NCBI RefSeq assembly: GCF_002949795.1
Contig: NZ_CP026692.1
Coordinates: forward strand, 2,167,501-2,231,500
Direction of reading: 5' to 3'
Source: Nostoc sp. 'Lobaria pulmonaria (5183) cyanobiont'
GTDB lineage: Bacteria; Cyanobacteriota; Cyanobacteriia; Cyanobacteriales; Nostocaceae
Length of the DNA: 64,000 bases
This document shows, in pieces, positions 54,579 to 63,632 of the stretch. Position numbers and translations under genes: made by a program. Each line of letters opens with the position of its first letter. Within the stretch, counting starts at the first letter, position 1. The notes under the pieces are model-generated. The model saw only the letters and a list, made by a program, of their open reading frames with translations, ran no database searches and had not been told where the DNA came from.

Positions 54579-54698
54579 TAACGGCAGTTCCTCATGGGGA
54601 GCCAGTGCGTTGGGCGGCTGTGCCGACTTGAAGCAACTGGCGTGGAAACCCGTTGGCGCTAGCCTCTCCCTTTGGGAGAAGACCGGACTGCCTCACCA
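54579..54698 (-). repeat. Dispersed intergenic element, copy 3 (inverted, interrupted)
   Basis: It shares TAACGGCAGTTCCTCAT and GACCGGACTGCCTCACCA with copy 2 (34180-34402). The two parts are separated by about 75 bases of unrelated sequence (GGGAGCCAGTGCGTTGGG... to ...CCCTTTGGGAGAA), where copies 1 and 2 have only a dozen. The heptamer array and outer ends are missing. Confidence 0.6.
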
Positions 54699-55246
54699 GA
54701 AATGCTCTGGCAAACCGTAACAGCCCACAATAATCCAATTGTATAAAGTTCAGTCTACCAAGGTGCGGGTGAGAAATTTGTAAGCAAAACATTAAGAGTT
54801 GCAACAATCATTCAATATTTACGGAATCAAAAATCGCGGATTGGTAGTCAAATAAATGTAGTTGAGTGAGCAGCATTATTTTGATCGAGTGGAGAAGCAC
54901 TTACCTCTTGATTCTCAAAGCACTACTATCTCAGTAATTTTCTGTGGTTGTTACTAAAATAAATTCATGGGGTTCTATTAATACGTTGAGCGGCTGAAAA
55001 TTAACAATCCATGAATAGCATAATTACTGAACATCCTAAGTAATTTAGTTATATTTTGCACTCTGATGAATAACTTGAGATTAGACAATGCCCATAACTT
55101 CAAATCAGAATAGGAGTGTCTATTACGAAAATTGCTAGAAAGCAACTGATGCAAGATGTAAGTCTAGCTATTAACACTTGGTATAAAAAACAGTCCGAAA
55201 AACCTATTTTAAACAACAAAAGTAAATCCAAAGGGTTGAAAACAAG
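54699..55246. other. Spacer upstream of the TM2 gene
   Basis: No gene or clear repeat beyond copy 3 of the dispersed element. AT-rich; likely holds promoters of acsF (minus) and the TM2 gene (plus). Confidence 0.35.
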
Positions 55247-55744
55247 ATGAATCTTGAAAACAATCAGCAGCAAAAAGACCGACTTCTTGTCTCTTATATC
55301 TTGTGTGCAGTCGGATTTATCGGGGTGGGAGGATTGCACCGTTTCTACAATGGCAGGATCGTAACTGGTTTGTTTTGGCTGTTGACTGGTGGTGTGTTTG
55401 GTATAGGGCAGTTTGTGGATTTGTTCTTTATCCCCAACATAGTTGACGAATACCAACATAACCTGAGATTAAAAGCGGGTGTATCTCCCTTTGGTGTGCC
55501 GTTGAATCAAGCAGTGGTTGCTTCTCAAGTCCACCGACCAACAGGCAACCAACTCATGGTGAAACTGATTGAAGCGGCGGAAAGCAAGGATGGTATTTTA
55601 ACTGTAACTCAAGGGGTGAAGTTCACGGGAGCCAGCTTTGCTGAAGTGGAAGCTACTCTTAAAGAGATGTACAAATCAGGTTATGTAAAAATTGATAACG
55701 ACCCCAATACTGGAGCCGTTACCTACCATTTCCACGAACTTTAA
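55247..55744 (+). CDS. TM2-domain protein
   Basis: 165 residues. The TM2 module fills residues 15-70: LVSYILCAVGFIGVGGLHRFYNG, then GLFWLLTGGVFGIGQFVDLFFIP, the two-helix hairpin with a DxF-like turn. The C-terminal 80 residues are soluble, with a winged-helix-like pattern (KLIEAAESKDGILTVTQGV, EVEATLKEMYKSGYV). Membrane protein of unknown role; the added soluble domain may bind DNA or protein. Preceded by AAAACAAG, no strong ribosome binding site. Confidence 0.88.
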   Translation: MNLENNQQQKDRLLVSYILCAVGFIGVGGLHRFYNGRIVTGLFWLLTGGVFGIGQFVDLFFIPNIVDEYQHNLRLKAGVSPFGVPLNQAVVASQVHRPTGNQLMVKLIEAAESKDGILTVTQGVKFTGASFAEVEATLKEMYKSGYVKIDNDPNTGAVTYHFHEL

Positions 55745-55828
55745 TTGTTATTTGTCATTTGTTCTTGGTCATTTGTCCTTTGTTAAAAACCAATGACCAA
55801 TGACCAATGACTAATGACTAATGACTAA
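55745..55828. repeat. Inverted heptamer repeats
   Basis: ATTTGTC/ATTTGTT units followed by AATGACC and AATGACT units that are their complements. The spacer between convergent genes can form a long hairpin and may serve as a terminator. Confidence 0.65.
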
Positions 55829-56595
55829 TTTCTACCTAACCACTTTTGACCGTCCAAGCGCTGAACTAAGCCATATACTAATAAATCGAGGGTAATTTTG
55901 CGTTCATCGATTAAGAATGACTCAAAAGTGCTGGGTTTTTTGCCTTCATTACAAGAAAATCCCTTTTTTCCTTGAATATCTTCATCGGGGAAATACAGGT
56001 TAAACTGACGCTTACCAATTTCTGACCAACTGCCGATAATTTGCCAGCATTCTTCGGCGGATTCAAAGCCAGTAATTGGCACTTTTTGCTTGGCAAAAGA
56101 CACCTGTAAATCTTGTACGCCTTTTTGAGCGATCGCTTTTTGTAAAGCTGGCAAGTAGTCTTGCTCAATGAACTCTACAAATGGCTTATTTTCAACAGCT
56201 GGGGCTTTTTCCTTTTTAGGGGCTTTAGCTGCGGCGGCGGGTTTTTCTTCTGTTGCGTCGTCGTCGGCTGGGGGTTTTTCCTTTTTAGGGGCTTTAGCTG
56301 CGGCGGCGGGTTTTTCTTCTGTTGCGTCGTCGTCGGCTGGGGGTTTTTCTCCTTTGGCGGCTTTAGCTGCGACGGCGGGTTTTTCTCGCTTGGGTGGTAC
56401 AGCAGCTGGTTTAGCAGCATTGGGGTTATCTTCGGGATTTGCGGCTTTCGGATCTGGCGCGTTGGCAGTAGGAATATCTGTAGCTTCGGGTGAGTCTGTA
56501 CTAGGAGCGTGTTCTTCAGCCACACTAGGAGCTTGCTTGTCAACAGTGCTGGGAGCTACTTCTCCCGCTTGATTGTGATTGGTTGGGTCTGCCAT
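55825..56595 (-). CDS. DUF2996-like protein with Lys/Pro/Ala-rich repeat region
   Basis: 256 residues. The first 135 are low-complexity, rich in Ala, Pro, Lys and Glu, and include two exact 23-residue repeats (KAPKKEKPPADDDATEEKP...), plus a partial third. The C-terminal 120 residues are a compact domain (FVEFIEQDYLPALQKAI, ECWQIIGSWSEIGKRQFNLYF, TFESFLIDERKITLDLLVYG) that I associate with DUF2996, found in cyanobacteria and plastids. No enzymatic motif seen. The disordered front may be a flexible tether. Confidence 0.75.
   Translation of the reverse strand: MADPTNHNQAGEVAPSTVDKQAPSVAEEHAPSTDSPEATDIPTANAPDPKAANPEDNPNAAKPAAVPPKREKPAVAAKAAKGEKPPADDDATEEKPAAAAKAPKKEKPPADDDATEEKPAAAAKAPKKEKAPAVENKPFVEFIEQDYLPALQKAIAQKGVQDLQVSFAKQKVPITGFESAEECWQIIGSWSEIGKRQFNLYFPDEDIQGKKGFSCNEGKKPSTFESFLIDERKITLDLLVYGLVQRLDGQKWLGRN
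56211..56349. repeat. 69-bp tandem repeat within a coding region
   Basis: Two copies of a 69-base unit (starting near 56211 and 56280) are essentially identical, and a diverged third continues to about 56400. The unit length is a multiple of three and encodes 23 residues of the DUF2996-like protein, so copy number can change without frameshift. Confidence 0.8.
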
Positions 56596-56783
56596 TGCTC
56601 AGGTCAATCCTTTAATCTAGCTTTGGGAGCGATCGCTCACCTTAATGTATCGGGTATTTTTATTTTGACATACTAGTACTGCAAGGCGGAATTTCTAATT
56701 CGTAATAACGCTCCTGCGGATGCTCGTATAGTTATAAATAACGCAAAGGCTTAGGATATAAGCTTTTTTACCCTCCGCTTCTT

Positions 56784-57830
56784 TCAAATCCCTTTGAATC
56801 CCATACCAGTTTCTACTTGTTGCTGTGCTGGAGTAGAATTTACCTTGCTGCTAGAAGTCTGACGCCTGGTACCAACTTGGCTCAAGAATATGCCTACTAA
56901 AATCAAGCTACCGCCAATATATTGAGGTCGGGTAGGGGCTTCACCCAAAATTAAATAGGCTGCTATAATTCCCACAATTGGGCCAAATGAGCTAACCAAA
57001 GAAGCCATAGAAGCAGTAGAAGTTTTCAAGCCTTTAATCCAAAAAGACTGGCCTAGCACCACAATCAACCCGCCATAAAGAAACATCCACTCCCACAAGA
57101 ATGGTGAGAGGACACCAGCGAAATGATCCCTGCCATAGAAGACTAAAGCAATAAAGAAAAAGATTACAGTTCCTAGTGCAGTCCGAAAAATGCTATAGAT
57201 TCCCAAAGGAATCTGCGAAAGGTGTTTCTTGCTAATAATCGTAGAAGCCGCTATAGCCACAGATGCAGCTGCGGCCAAAAGTTCCCCTATGCCTAAACCG
57301 AAACTTCCCATGTTCATCATGGTTTCTGTTGGAGGCTGAAGGATAATAGTTAGGATAACACCAACAAAAGCTGCGATCGCACCAAGAAATTCCCAAATAT
57401 TTACCCGTTCTCTCAATAACCAGACTGATAAAGCCAGAGTTAGAGGCGGTTCCAAGCGTCCCACCAAGATGACATTGTTCACCCCTGTAAGTGCCAGTGC
57501 CTGGAAAATTAAGCCAGGGGCTAACGCTCCTAATAAAATAGCTACTGCTGTTAGACTGACCCAATCCTTTCTTGAAAGTTGCTTCAAAGTAGCTTTGTTC
57601 CACTGTCGCCCATAGATTAGGATCAAAAGTATCAAAGCGCAAAGGTTTCCCACGAATAAAACATTACACAAAGAAATCGGATTGCGATCGCCGATAAAAT
57701 GTTGAGCACCAATTTCTGTTAGTTTCCGAGTCACGGCGCTAGATGCTCCAAAAATTAGCATTGCTAGCCAAAGATATGTTTGTCCTGAAATTCTATGGAT
57801 TTGGCGATGTGGTTTTTTGGGTCTAGTCAC
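56784..57830 (-). CDS. EamA/DMT-family transporter
   Basis: 348 residues with ten hydrophobic spans arranged as two EamA repeats (about 15-155 and 175-320). Typical segments are GVNNVILVGRLEPPLTLALSVWLLRERV and SMASLVSSFGPIVGIIAAYLILGEAPTRPQYIGGSLILVGI. It is a drug/metabolite-type exporter or importer in the plasma membrane; substrate unknown. The N-terminus is basic. It stands alone. Confidence 0.9.
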   Translation of the reverse strand: MTRPKKPHRQIHRISGQTYLWLAMLIFGASSAVTRKLTEIGAQHFIGDRNPISLCNVLFVGNLCALILLILIYGRQWNKATLKQLSRKDWVSLTAVAILLGALAPGLIFQALALTGVNNVILVGRLEPPLTLALSVWLLRERVNIWEFLGAIAAFVGVILTIILQPPTETMMNMGSFGLGIGELLAAAASVAIAASTIISKKHLSQIPLGIYSIFRTALGTVIFFFIALVFYGRDHFAGVLSPFLWEWMFLYGGLIVVLGQSFWIKGLKTSTASMASLVSSFGPIVGIIAAYLILGEAPTRPQYIGGSLILVGIFLSQVGTRRQTSSSKVNSTPAQQQVETGMGFKGI

Positions 57831-58086
57831 AATAACATCACTGCAATGAAAGCATTGCTCATCATATTAAGTTATCCTCACGCACTTCAAAATGAGGTTT
57901 TGTTGAGAAAATACTTAAATTATCCTGTGACTTTGAGCAGCCATGATTACCTGAGAAAATGCTGAGAATTCACTAAATTTTCTCAAGGGATAAATTCATG
58001 AAAATAGTGGCTTAGTTTCAATCAGCTCTCACTGCCACCTGAGATGCTTGGGATGTTCAGGATAAAACAAAAAAGAGAAGTAATAA
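57831..58086. other. Divergent spacer
   Basis: 256 bases between the transporter and a secreted protein; should hold both promoters. No repeat seen. Confidence 0.3.
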
Positions 58087-58449
58087 ATGAAACTCGCACC
58101 CTTGCTTACAAGTGTAGCCTTGGTTGGTTTTTTCACAGTTTGGGACGTACCATTAAAGGCGATAAATCCGTCATTAGTGCAGGCATCAGCAGCCGAAGAA
58201 ATGTCTGTAGCACAAAAATTAGACTTGCTTACTAAGAGTAAGGGTCAAATTGGTAGTGGCGATCAACTACGTCGTTTCTTCTTTGGTGACTTAGAACCAA
58301 TCGGTATCCAGGTAGGTGGTGCAGGTCATGTAGTTAACCTTTATAACAAAGCTAATGATGTTACTTTCGCTTACTGTTCGCATTACGATGTGATTGTAGC
58401 GATTAAAAAAGGTAAGGTAACTAAATTTGAACCCAGTGAAGTGAAGTAA
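58087..58449 (+). CDS. Small secreted protein, unknown function
   Basis: 120 residues with a signal peptide (MKLAPLLTSVALVGFFTVW, cleavage possibly after SLVQASA). The mature part has LLTKSKGQIGSGDQLRRFFFGDLEPIGIQVGG and ends in a Lys-rich strand. The start is preceded by AGAGAAG. No family recognised. An efficient terminator-like hairpin follows at 58528. Confidence 0.7.
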   Translation: MKLAPLLTSVALVGFFTVWDVPLKAINPSLVQASAAEEMSVAQKLDLLTKSKGQIGSGDQLRRFFFGDLEPIGIQVGGAGHVVNLYNKANDVTFAYCSHYDVIVAIKKGKVTKFEPSEVK

Positions 58450-58527
58450 TAATAAATCCACTTTCTAATTAATATTTTGCTGAAACTAGAGGAGCAATTC
58501 GATTAGTATCTAGGTTGCAATATATGA

Positions 58528-58565
58528 ACAAAAGCCCGGAGCAATAGAAATGTCTCCGGTTTTGT
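58528..58565 (+). terminator. Terminator hairpin
   Basis: ACAAAA and CCGGAG pair with CTCCGG and TTTTGT (two-base bulge), ending in T residues. About 80 bases after the stop of the secreted protein gene. Confidence 0.6.
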
Positions 58566-59560
58566 GCTGTGCTTTTATGCCATAGAAAAAGTCTGATTTC
58601 GTCCTTCACAAAAAGTCGTTAACTTTCTGGCAGAATCAGGTTAAAGGTGAAAATGAGAAAGATGAGTCTTCTTTTTAACTTTGTCCTTTAAATCTTATTT
58701 AATTCTTTTCGATAAAGGAATTTTTAAGTAAGCAGGATAAGAGCGATCGCCTGCAAAGATAAATTGTTTAATAGCTATTAAATCAGTCAACTTCTGCCTG
58801 TACTAATACCTTTGCCAAATGTATTAATTAACTGTGGTATTTTATCTAGTAAAATTCTCTTTCTTTGTGAAACTCTACAAAATCAGACTTGGCAAGACAA
58901 AAAGATTGAGTAAATTGCTCTATGCAACCTCAGAGGTAATCGGTAGCGGTTTCACAAGCAGAAAGCGTACTTCTATATTACTTTGCCCCGATGTGCTTTT
59001 TTTGTTGAAACAACGGAATAAGTATATCAGCGAGTGAAAACATTCAGCAACTACTAAACCTTAACCAAGATGTTATTAAACCTTAACATTAGTCAAATAT
59101 AGTCTTGTGTAAGATAACTCCAAATACATGTTTACAACCTTAAATTTTGACTTTTAATGGGTAAATTAAAGATGCTTAACTCTCGGCTCATTGTAATCTA
59201 GTTTGGAAATAATGGGTTCCTAAAAAATATCTGAAAGTGTAACTTAATGTAGCTTTGAGATTTATACCTCTGACATCAAGTTCTCACATATCCTACTTTC
59301 AGAAATTGAGCAAATAAATAGTAATTACAACAATCTGGAGTTAAGTTGTCTTAGCTTGTTTACAGTCAAAAGTTTAGCAGTATTTCAGTTTTGCAAATTT
59401 CTCTGCTATATAAGCAAAGTAAGATAACGCAGACTAATCTTAAATCTCAACCTGGGAAGGTTAGCTTTGTTTGTGTCGTACAAGCTTTTAGTCAGATAGC
59501 AGTTTGCATATTTGGAGTGTTCCCAAAAGTTTAACAGGTTTCAATAAGGAGAAAATTCTC
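58566..59560. other. Long gene-free spacer
   Basis: About 1 kb with no supported gene. A 67-codon frame at 58834-59037 begins with GTG, lacks a ribosome binding site and looks like chance. The last 300 bases are probably the promoter and leader of the 59561 gene, which has a strong AAGGAG. Confidence 0.35.
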
Positions 59561-60541
59561 ATGGCTCTTTACGGCTATACCATTGGAGAAGATCGTGACT
59601 CAAACGCTAGTAATGGCAAGCAACTTGATGTTTACCGCTTTTTAATCCCTTCTGGTCCTAAAGGTTCTATTACCCCTACAAAAGTAGGTACAGTCAATAT
59701 TGCAGGTACTGTTACTAACGCAGATCTAGAAGGTTTGGCAACTAACCCTACTACCGGAAGGGTAATTGCAGTTAACGAAGCACGGGCCACTAATCCTCCA
59801 AATCCAATTGATCCAGCTGTTATTGTCGTTAATAATGTAGATCAGCCTTTTGCTCCAGCCACGGTTTCACCAACTCGTACACCATCTAACCTACATCGTT
59901 TTGGATTTGAGTCAGGTGCTGACTTTAGTAAACAACAAAATGCTCTGTACAACATTTCAGGAAATAAAACTGCTAATCTTGGTGGAGAACCAGTAGGAAG
60001 CTCACTTTATAAAATTACTACAGGTAATCCTGGAACTATTAGCCTTGTAGACGCTTTTGGCGCACCTACTACTGCTGCACAAATACAAGGAACTCAACCC
60101 ACTAACCCTGGAAAATTTGCCGATGGATTAGCTATCGACAATCTCAATCCTGGTAAAACTCGCGCTTTTGCTAGCGATTTTCATACCTCTGATGGAAATG
60201 GGAACAATCTTTATAAAGTCGATCTACTCACTGGTCAGCTATCTGCGCCGATTGCTCTGAAAAATTCTTCAGGGCAACCTTTGAATGTCAACGCAGATTC
60301 TGATTTGTCATTTACTAACCTCGGTTCTCAAAGATTGATCGGTTGGCTGGAAACTGGTGCTGTCTATGAGATCACAGGCTACCAAGATGAACTTGCTGCA
60401 TCAGGTCTAGGTTTAGGTAGTGCCACAGGTACTAATGGCGCTGGCTTTGCAACCGCCACCTTACTTGGTAACGTTACTTTACCAAATGCTTTGGCAACAG
60501 CACCTGTTCAGTATGAAGGCTTTACGATTGTTAATGAATAA
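59561..60541 (+). CDS. Repeat-rich protein of unknown function, propeller-like
   Basis: 326 residues from ATG 59561, preceded by AAGGAGAAAATTCTC. It has many Gly, Asn, Thr and Pro residues and strand-turn patterns such as ADLEGLATNPTTGRVIAVNE, FADGLAIDNLNPGKTRAFAS and DLSFTNLGSQRLIGWLETG, which recall beta-propeller surface proteins. There is no classical signal peptide at the chosen start, so if exported it would use another route. No catalytic motif recognised. A perfect 16-bp terminator follows. Confidence 0.7.
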   Translation: MALYGYTIGEDRDSNASNGKQLDVYRFLIPSGPKGSITPTKVGTVNIAGTVTNADLEGLATNPTTGRVIAVNEARATNPPNPIDPAVIVVNNVDQPFAPATVSPTRTPSNLHRFGFESGADFSKQQNALYNISGNKTANLGGEPVGSSLYKITTGNPGTISLVDAFGAPTTAAQIQGTQPTNPGKFADGLAIDNLNPGKTRAFASDFHTSDGNGNNLYKVDLLTGQLSAPIALKNSSGQPLNVNADSDLSFTNLGSQRLIGWLETGAVYEITGYQDELAASGLGLGSATGTNGAGFATATLLGNVTLPNALATAPVQYEGFTIVNE

Positions 60542-60562
60542 CAGTCGTTAAGATACTCTTTG

Positions 60563-60599
60563 TTCAACTCTTGTAAAAACTACTTTTACAAGAGTTGAA
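60563..60599 (+). terminator. Strong terminator hairpin
   Basis: A perfect 16-bp stem TTCAACTCTTGTAAAA/TTTTACAAGAGTTGAA with a 5-base loop, 21 bases after the stop of the 59561 gene. Confidence 0.75.
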
Positions 60600-60663
60600 G
60601 AACGGAGCTAAAAGTAAAAAAGTTTTATTTGCCAAACTACCTGTGCTTTTTGTAGAGACTAAC

Positions 60664-60842
60664 GGGACTTAAACATTTTTGAGGAATAAATAAGCCTCAA
60701 ACCCTTGCAGGGTAAGGAGAATACACCAAATGCCCGAAAACGCCTGAAACCCAGATATATCAAAAACCCAAGCAAAACTATGTCAAAACCCATTGGGATA
60801 TACGTTTGAGGCTATTTTATCGGTGTTTTTTGCCTAAGTCCC
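60664..60842. mobile_element. 179-bp MITE-like element
   Basis: The ends GGGACTTA and TAAGTCCC are inverted, with a second inner pair GCCTCAAAC/GTTTGAGGC. ACTAAC flanks both sides (60658-60663 and 60843-60848), a likely 6-bp target duplication. It encodes nothing. The sequence is unlike the other two MITEs of the window. Confidence 0.7.
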
Positions 60843-60903
60843 ACTAACTGGATTTTTATTTTGAAATTTATCAAAACAGAATACATACGTCAGTCGCCAG
60901 AAT

Positions 60904-62421
60904 TCAGAATTGGGTGACGGAGTTTGTAGTAAGCACTCTAGTCACTAAACAAGGGCTACTACCATTTAAAGTTCTATTTGATGAGCCATTAGAACCTAAA
61001 GTTAACGTTTCTCTCAAAATTAATTTATTGTTATCACTCGATAGACAAATATCTGTTCCTTCAATGACTTTCTTTAAAAACTTTGCCAAATTGTAACCAT
61101 GTTGTTTTCTTTTTTGGTCAAAATTTAGAATATTATCTTTCAATATTGTGTGAATTTTAGGCAGATGAATACCATCTTCTTTAAGCTGACTTAATTGCTC
61201 AAAATCCTTTTTTAAATCCTGCAATACTTGATTAGTTACTACTAAAATATCATCATTGAATAGACTCTCGTTAGTTACTTTATTAATTGGAATATCCTCT
61301 ATTTTTACGTGGGGAGCGGGTATAGATATAAAACAATCACAAACAGACTTGAGAATACGATTAATTTGTACTTCATAAGCACATCCAATTACAGTCTTTC
61401 CATATTCATGAAGCTTTTTAGCTAAAGCGGCAAATGCACCATCACCTGATACAATAACAAAAACTTGCAGTGTCGGACGACTTTGGGCTAATTCCATGAT
61501 ATCAATGGCTAGTTGCATATCTGCTGCATTCCGTTTGTGACTATAATCAAAAATTTGAATTGCTTCGATGCCAAGTTCTTGAATCTCATTATTGAGTGGT
61601 CTTAATCGAGAATCACTCCAGTCAGCATAAGCGCATTGGATAGCAATTTTATTAACTATAGTAGTATTTTCCAAATTTGTTTGAATTTCTTTTAGAGAAA
61701 ATTTTAAGTTAGGATTGTTTCTACCCATTGTTAAGTTTTCAATATCATAAAAAATAGCTGTGTTGAATTGTTCAGTCTTAGGTAAAATCTTAACTGTAGG
61801 AGGAAACTGTTCTACACGAATCTGACGTTCCTTTAACTCTTTAAACTCAGCTATTAAAGATGTTATCTCTATCCTGGATTCGGAATTACCTTCTTTCTGT
61901 TTTAACTCTGTAATTGTTGTTTTTAAGTCATTGACTTGCAGCTTTGCTTGTTGTAACTCTTCTTGTAATTGCTCAGTTAATGTATTGATTTGAGTCTGGG
62001 TTTGGATAGTCGGCTCCCGAAGTTCCCCAATAGTTCTAGAAAGAATTTGCTGGCGTTGCTGGTAAGCTATTACCAAAGCTTGCTGGACGACATCCCATTC
62101 TTGGGGGAAAGCCTCACGGGTACACACTTGCAAAACTGTTTCATAACCTGCGATGGCAATTTCCAAATTACTAGCAATGTTCCCTTGTTCAAACTCTTGA
62201 ATAATGGTACTCAGTTTGATAATGACTCTAGCTAAATTAATAGCAATGGCAGGTTCTTTAGCAAAGCGATCGCTTACCCTTTTTCGCAACTTTAAAGCTA
62301 AATCATCGTTGAGTTTACTTAAGTTACGTTGCAGAATTGGATATACTTCCTGATTTTGATAAGTCGCTCTTAATAAATCAATTAGGAAGTCTTGCTCTTG
62401 GTTAGCAACTTCGTTTGGCAT
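60904..62421 (-). CDS. NYN-domain (LabA/PIN-like) protein with coiled coil
   Basis: 505 residues. The N-terminal 130 residues are helical, with a repeat-like stretch (IASNLEIAIAGYETVLQVCT, FPQEWDVVQQALVIAYQQR) also seen in cyanobacterial TPR/CHAT proteins. A coiled coil lies at about 140-205. The NYN nuclease domain spans about 218-370, with acidic motifs FYDIENL, AADMQLAIDIMEL and VSGDGAFAALAKKL. The C-terminal 110 residues (HLPKIHTILKDNILNFD, YNLAKFLKKVI) look like an OST-HTH/LOTUS RNA-binding module. Expected to be a metal-dependent ribonuclease acting in a complex; the target is unknown. Confidence 0.85.
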   Translation of the reverse strand: MPNEVANQEQDFLIDLLRATYQNQEVYPILQRNLSKLNDDLALKLRKRVSDRFAKEPAIAINLARVIIKLSTIIQEFEQGNIASNLEIAIAGYETVLQVCTREAFPQEWDVVQQALVIAYQQRQQILSRTIGELREPTIQTQTQINTLTEQLQEELQQAKLQVNDLKTTITELKQKEGNSESRIEITSLIAEFKELKERQIRVEQFPPTVKILPKTEQFNTAIFYDIENLTMGRNNPNLKFSLKEIQTNLENTTIVNKIAIQCAYADWSDSRLRPLNNEIQELGIEAIQIFDYSHKRNAADMQLAIDIMELAQSRPTLQVFVIVSGDGAFAALAKKLHEYGKTVIGCAYEVQINRILKSVCDCFISIPAPHVKIEDIPINKVTNESLFNDDILVVTNQVLQDLKKDFEQLSQLKEDGIHLPKIHTILKDNILNFDQKRKQHGYNLAKFLKKVIEGTDICLSSDNNKLILRETLTLGSNGSSNRTLNGSSPCLVTRVLTTNSVTQF

Positions 62422-62484
62422 AGCTAAATCCCTGACAATACATCTTTTAGGTTAGTATTCCCAAGTTTTTATGCTATCTAACAA

Positions 62485-63357
62485 TTAAAGTGGCGTCATC
62501 CAATAGCTAGTACCTCGAATAGCTTGTTTTTTAAAACCAAATAAAGGTAAATTCTCTTCAGATAAACCCACATAAGTCCAATGTGGAACATCGTTTTCTA
62601 CAGTTTGAAACCAACCATTTTGATTAAGAGCTTTTCTCTGTTCTTTACTGCCTACGCGTAAATCAATTGCTAATCCCCAAAGATGTTGTGAAGTTCCGGG
62701 AGGTGCAACTAAACCGAGAATTTTTGTTTCTTTACCTTGTTTAACTTTTGCTAAAACTTGATTGTTAGCATATTTGTGCCAAAATCTTAAATTAGTGTTG
62801 AAAGTACGAGTACAATCACCAGAACCATAACCAGATTTTAGCGGAATTTGTTGTTGAACTCGCGCTTTATTTAAAGCATCAGCCGCCGATTTCTGTAAAT
62901 AACAGTCATTAGTGCCATCAACATGACCCATTGTTAAAGTAGCTTGAAACTCTTGGGTTTCTTGTTCATTAGCAAAGATATCTTTTTGCGGCAATTTAAT
63001 CCCAATATCTGGATTTACAAATACTGCACCATAGCTTCGCAGCAAAGTATATTCATAAGTACCAGGCTGGGGAATTGTGGGTAATTTTCTAGCGATCGCA
63101 GATAAAAAACGCTGTTGGTCATTTAATTTGGGATCTGGAATAAATGGTTCTGATGTTGTCTTTTTAGAGGTATCTGTACAAGGTAATGAATTATTACTTA
63201 AGCATTCTTGTAATGGTTGAGCAGTTATAGCAACTTTGTGGTGGGTAATCTCATTGCTAGCTACTAATACAAAAATCATCAAGATAACGATACTGATAAA
63301 ACTTGTTTTTCTAATAAACCTAGTAATATTTTTTTGATTTCTGAGAGTTAGTTTCAT
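62485..63357 (-). CDS. VanY-like D-Ala-D-Ala carboxypeptidase (M15)
   Basis: 290 residues with an N-terminal membrane anchor or signal (FIRKTSFISIVILMIFVLVAS) and a Ser/Thr/Pro-rich linker. The M15 catalytic domain lies at the C-terminus: zinc ligands in TSQHLWGLAIDLRVG (SxHxxGxAxD) and VPHWTYVG (second His). It should trim peptidoglycan stem peptides in the periplasm. Two Cys (NDCYL, GDCTRTF) may form a disulfide. Confidence 0.88.
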   Translation of the reverse strand: MKLTLRNQKNITRFIRKTSFISIVILMIFVLVASNEITHHKVAITAQPLQECLSNNSLPCTDTSKKTTSEPFIPDPKLNDQQRFLSAIARKLPTIPQPGTYEYTLLRSYGAVFVNPDIGIKLPQKDIFANEQETQEFQATLTMGHVDGTNDCYLQKSAADALNKARVQQQIPLKSGYGSGDCTRTFNTNLRFWHKYANNQVLAKVKQGKETKILGLVAPPGTSQHLWGLAIDLRVGSKEQRKALNQNGWFQTVENDVPHWTYVGLSEENLPLFGFKKQAIRGTSYWMTPL

Positions 63358-63632
63358 ACAAGTTATATAAAATATTTAATATGCCCTACTAATAAATCAA
63401 TTTCTGCTAATGGCTAACGATATGAACAATAGCTGCTATTGACAAACCGGAACGTTGTCACAAATTTTAAAAAAGATGAGATTTTTTAATTACTACTAAA
63501 GTTAAAAAATAGAACCTTGCCTTTAATTGAGTACTAGTAAGTTTGATAACTTTTTTATTAGAAAGTTACATCCATGAAATCACTGGAACAGTTAAAATTG
63601 AAAAGAACTCTAAGCTTGCCGATCCTGTAAGT

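Noticed and set aside
54592..54807. 71-codon minus-strand frame upstream of acsF
   Set aside because: It overlaps copy 3 of the dispersed repeat and has no coding features.
56161..56572. Long open frames on the plus strand opposite the DUF2996-like gene
   Set aside because: They are explained by the repeated, GC-biased codons of the real minus-strand gene and consist of monotonous Gly/Phe or Ala/Ser stretches.
58834..59037. 67-codon frame starting with GTG
   Set aside because: No ribosome binding site, irregular composition, no recognisable domain.
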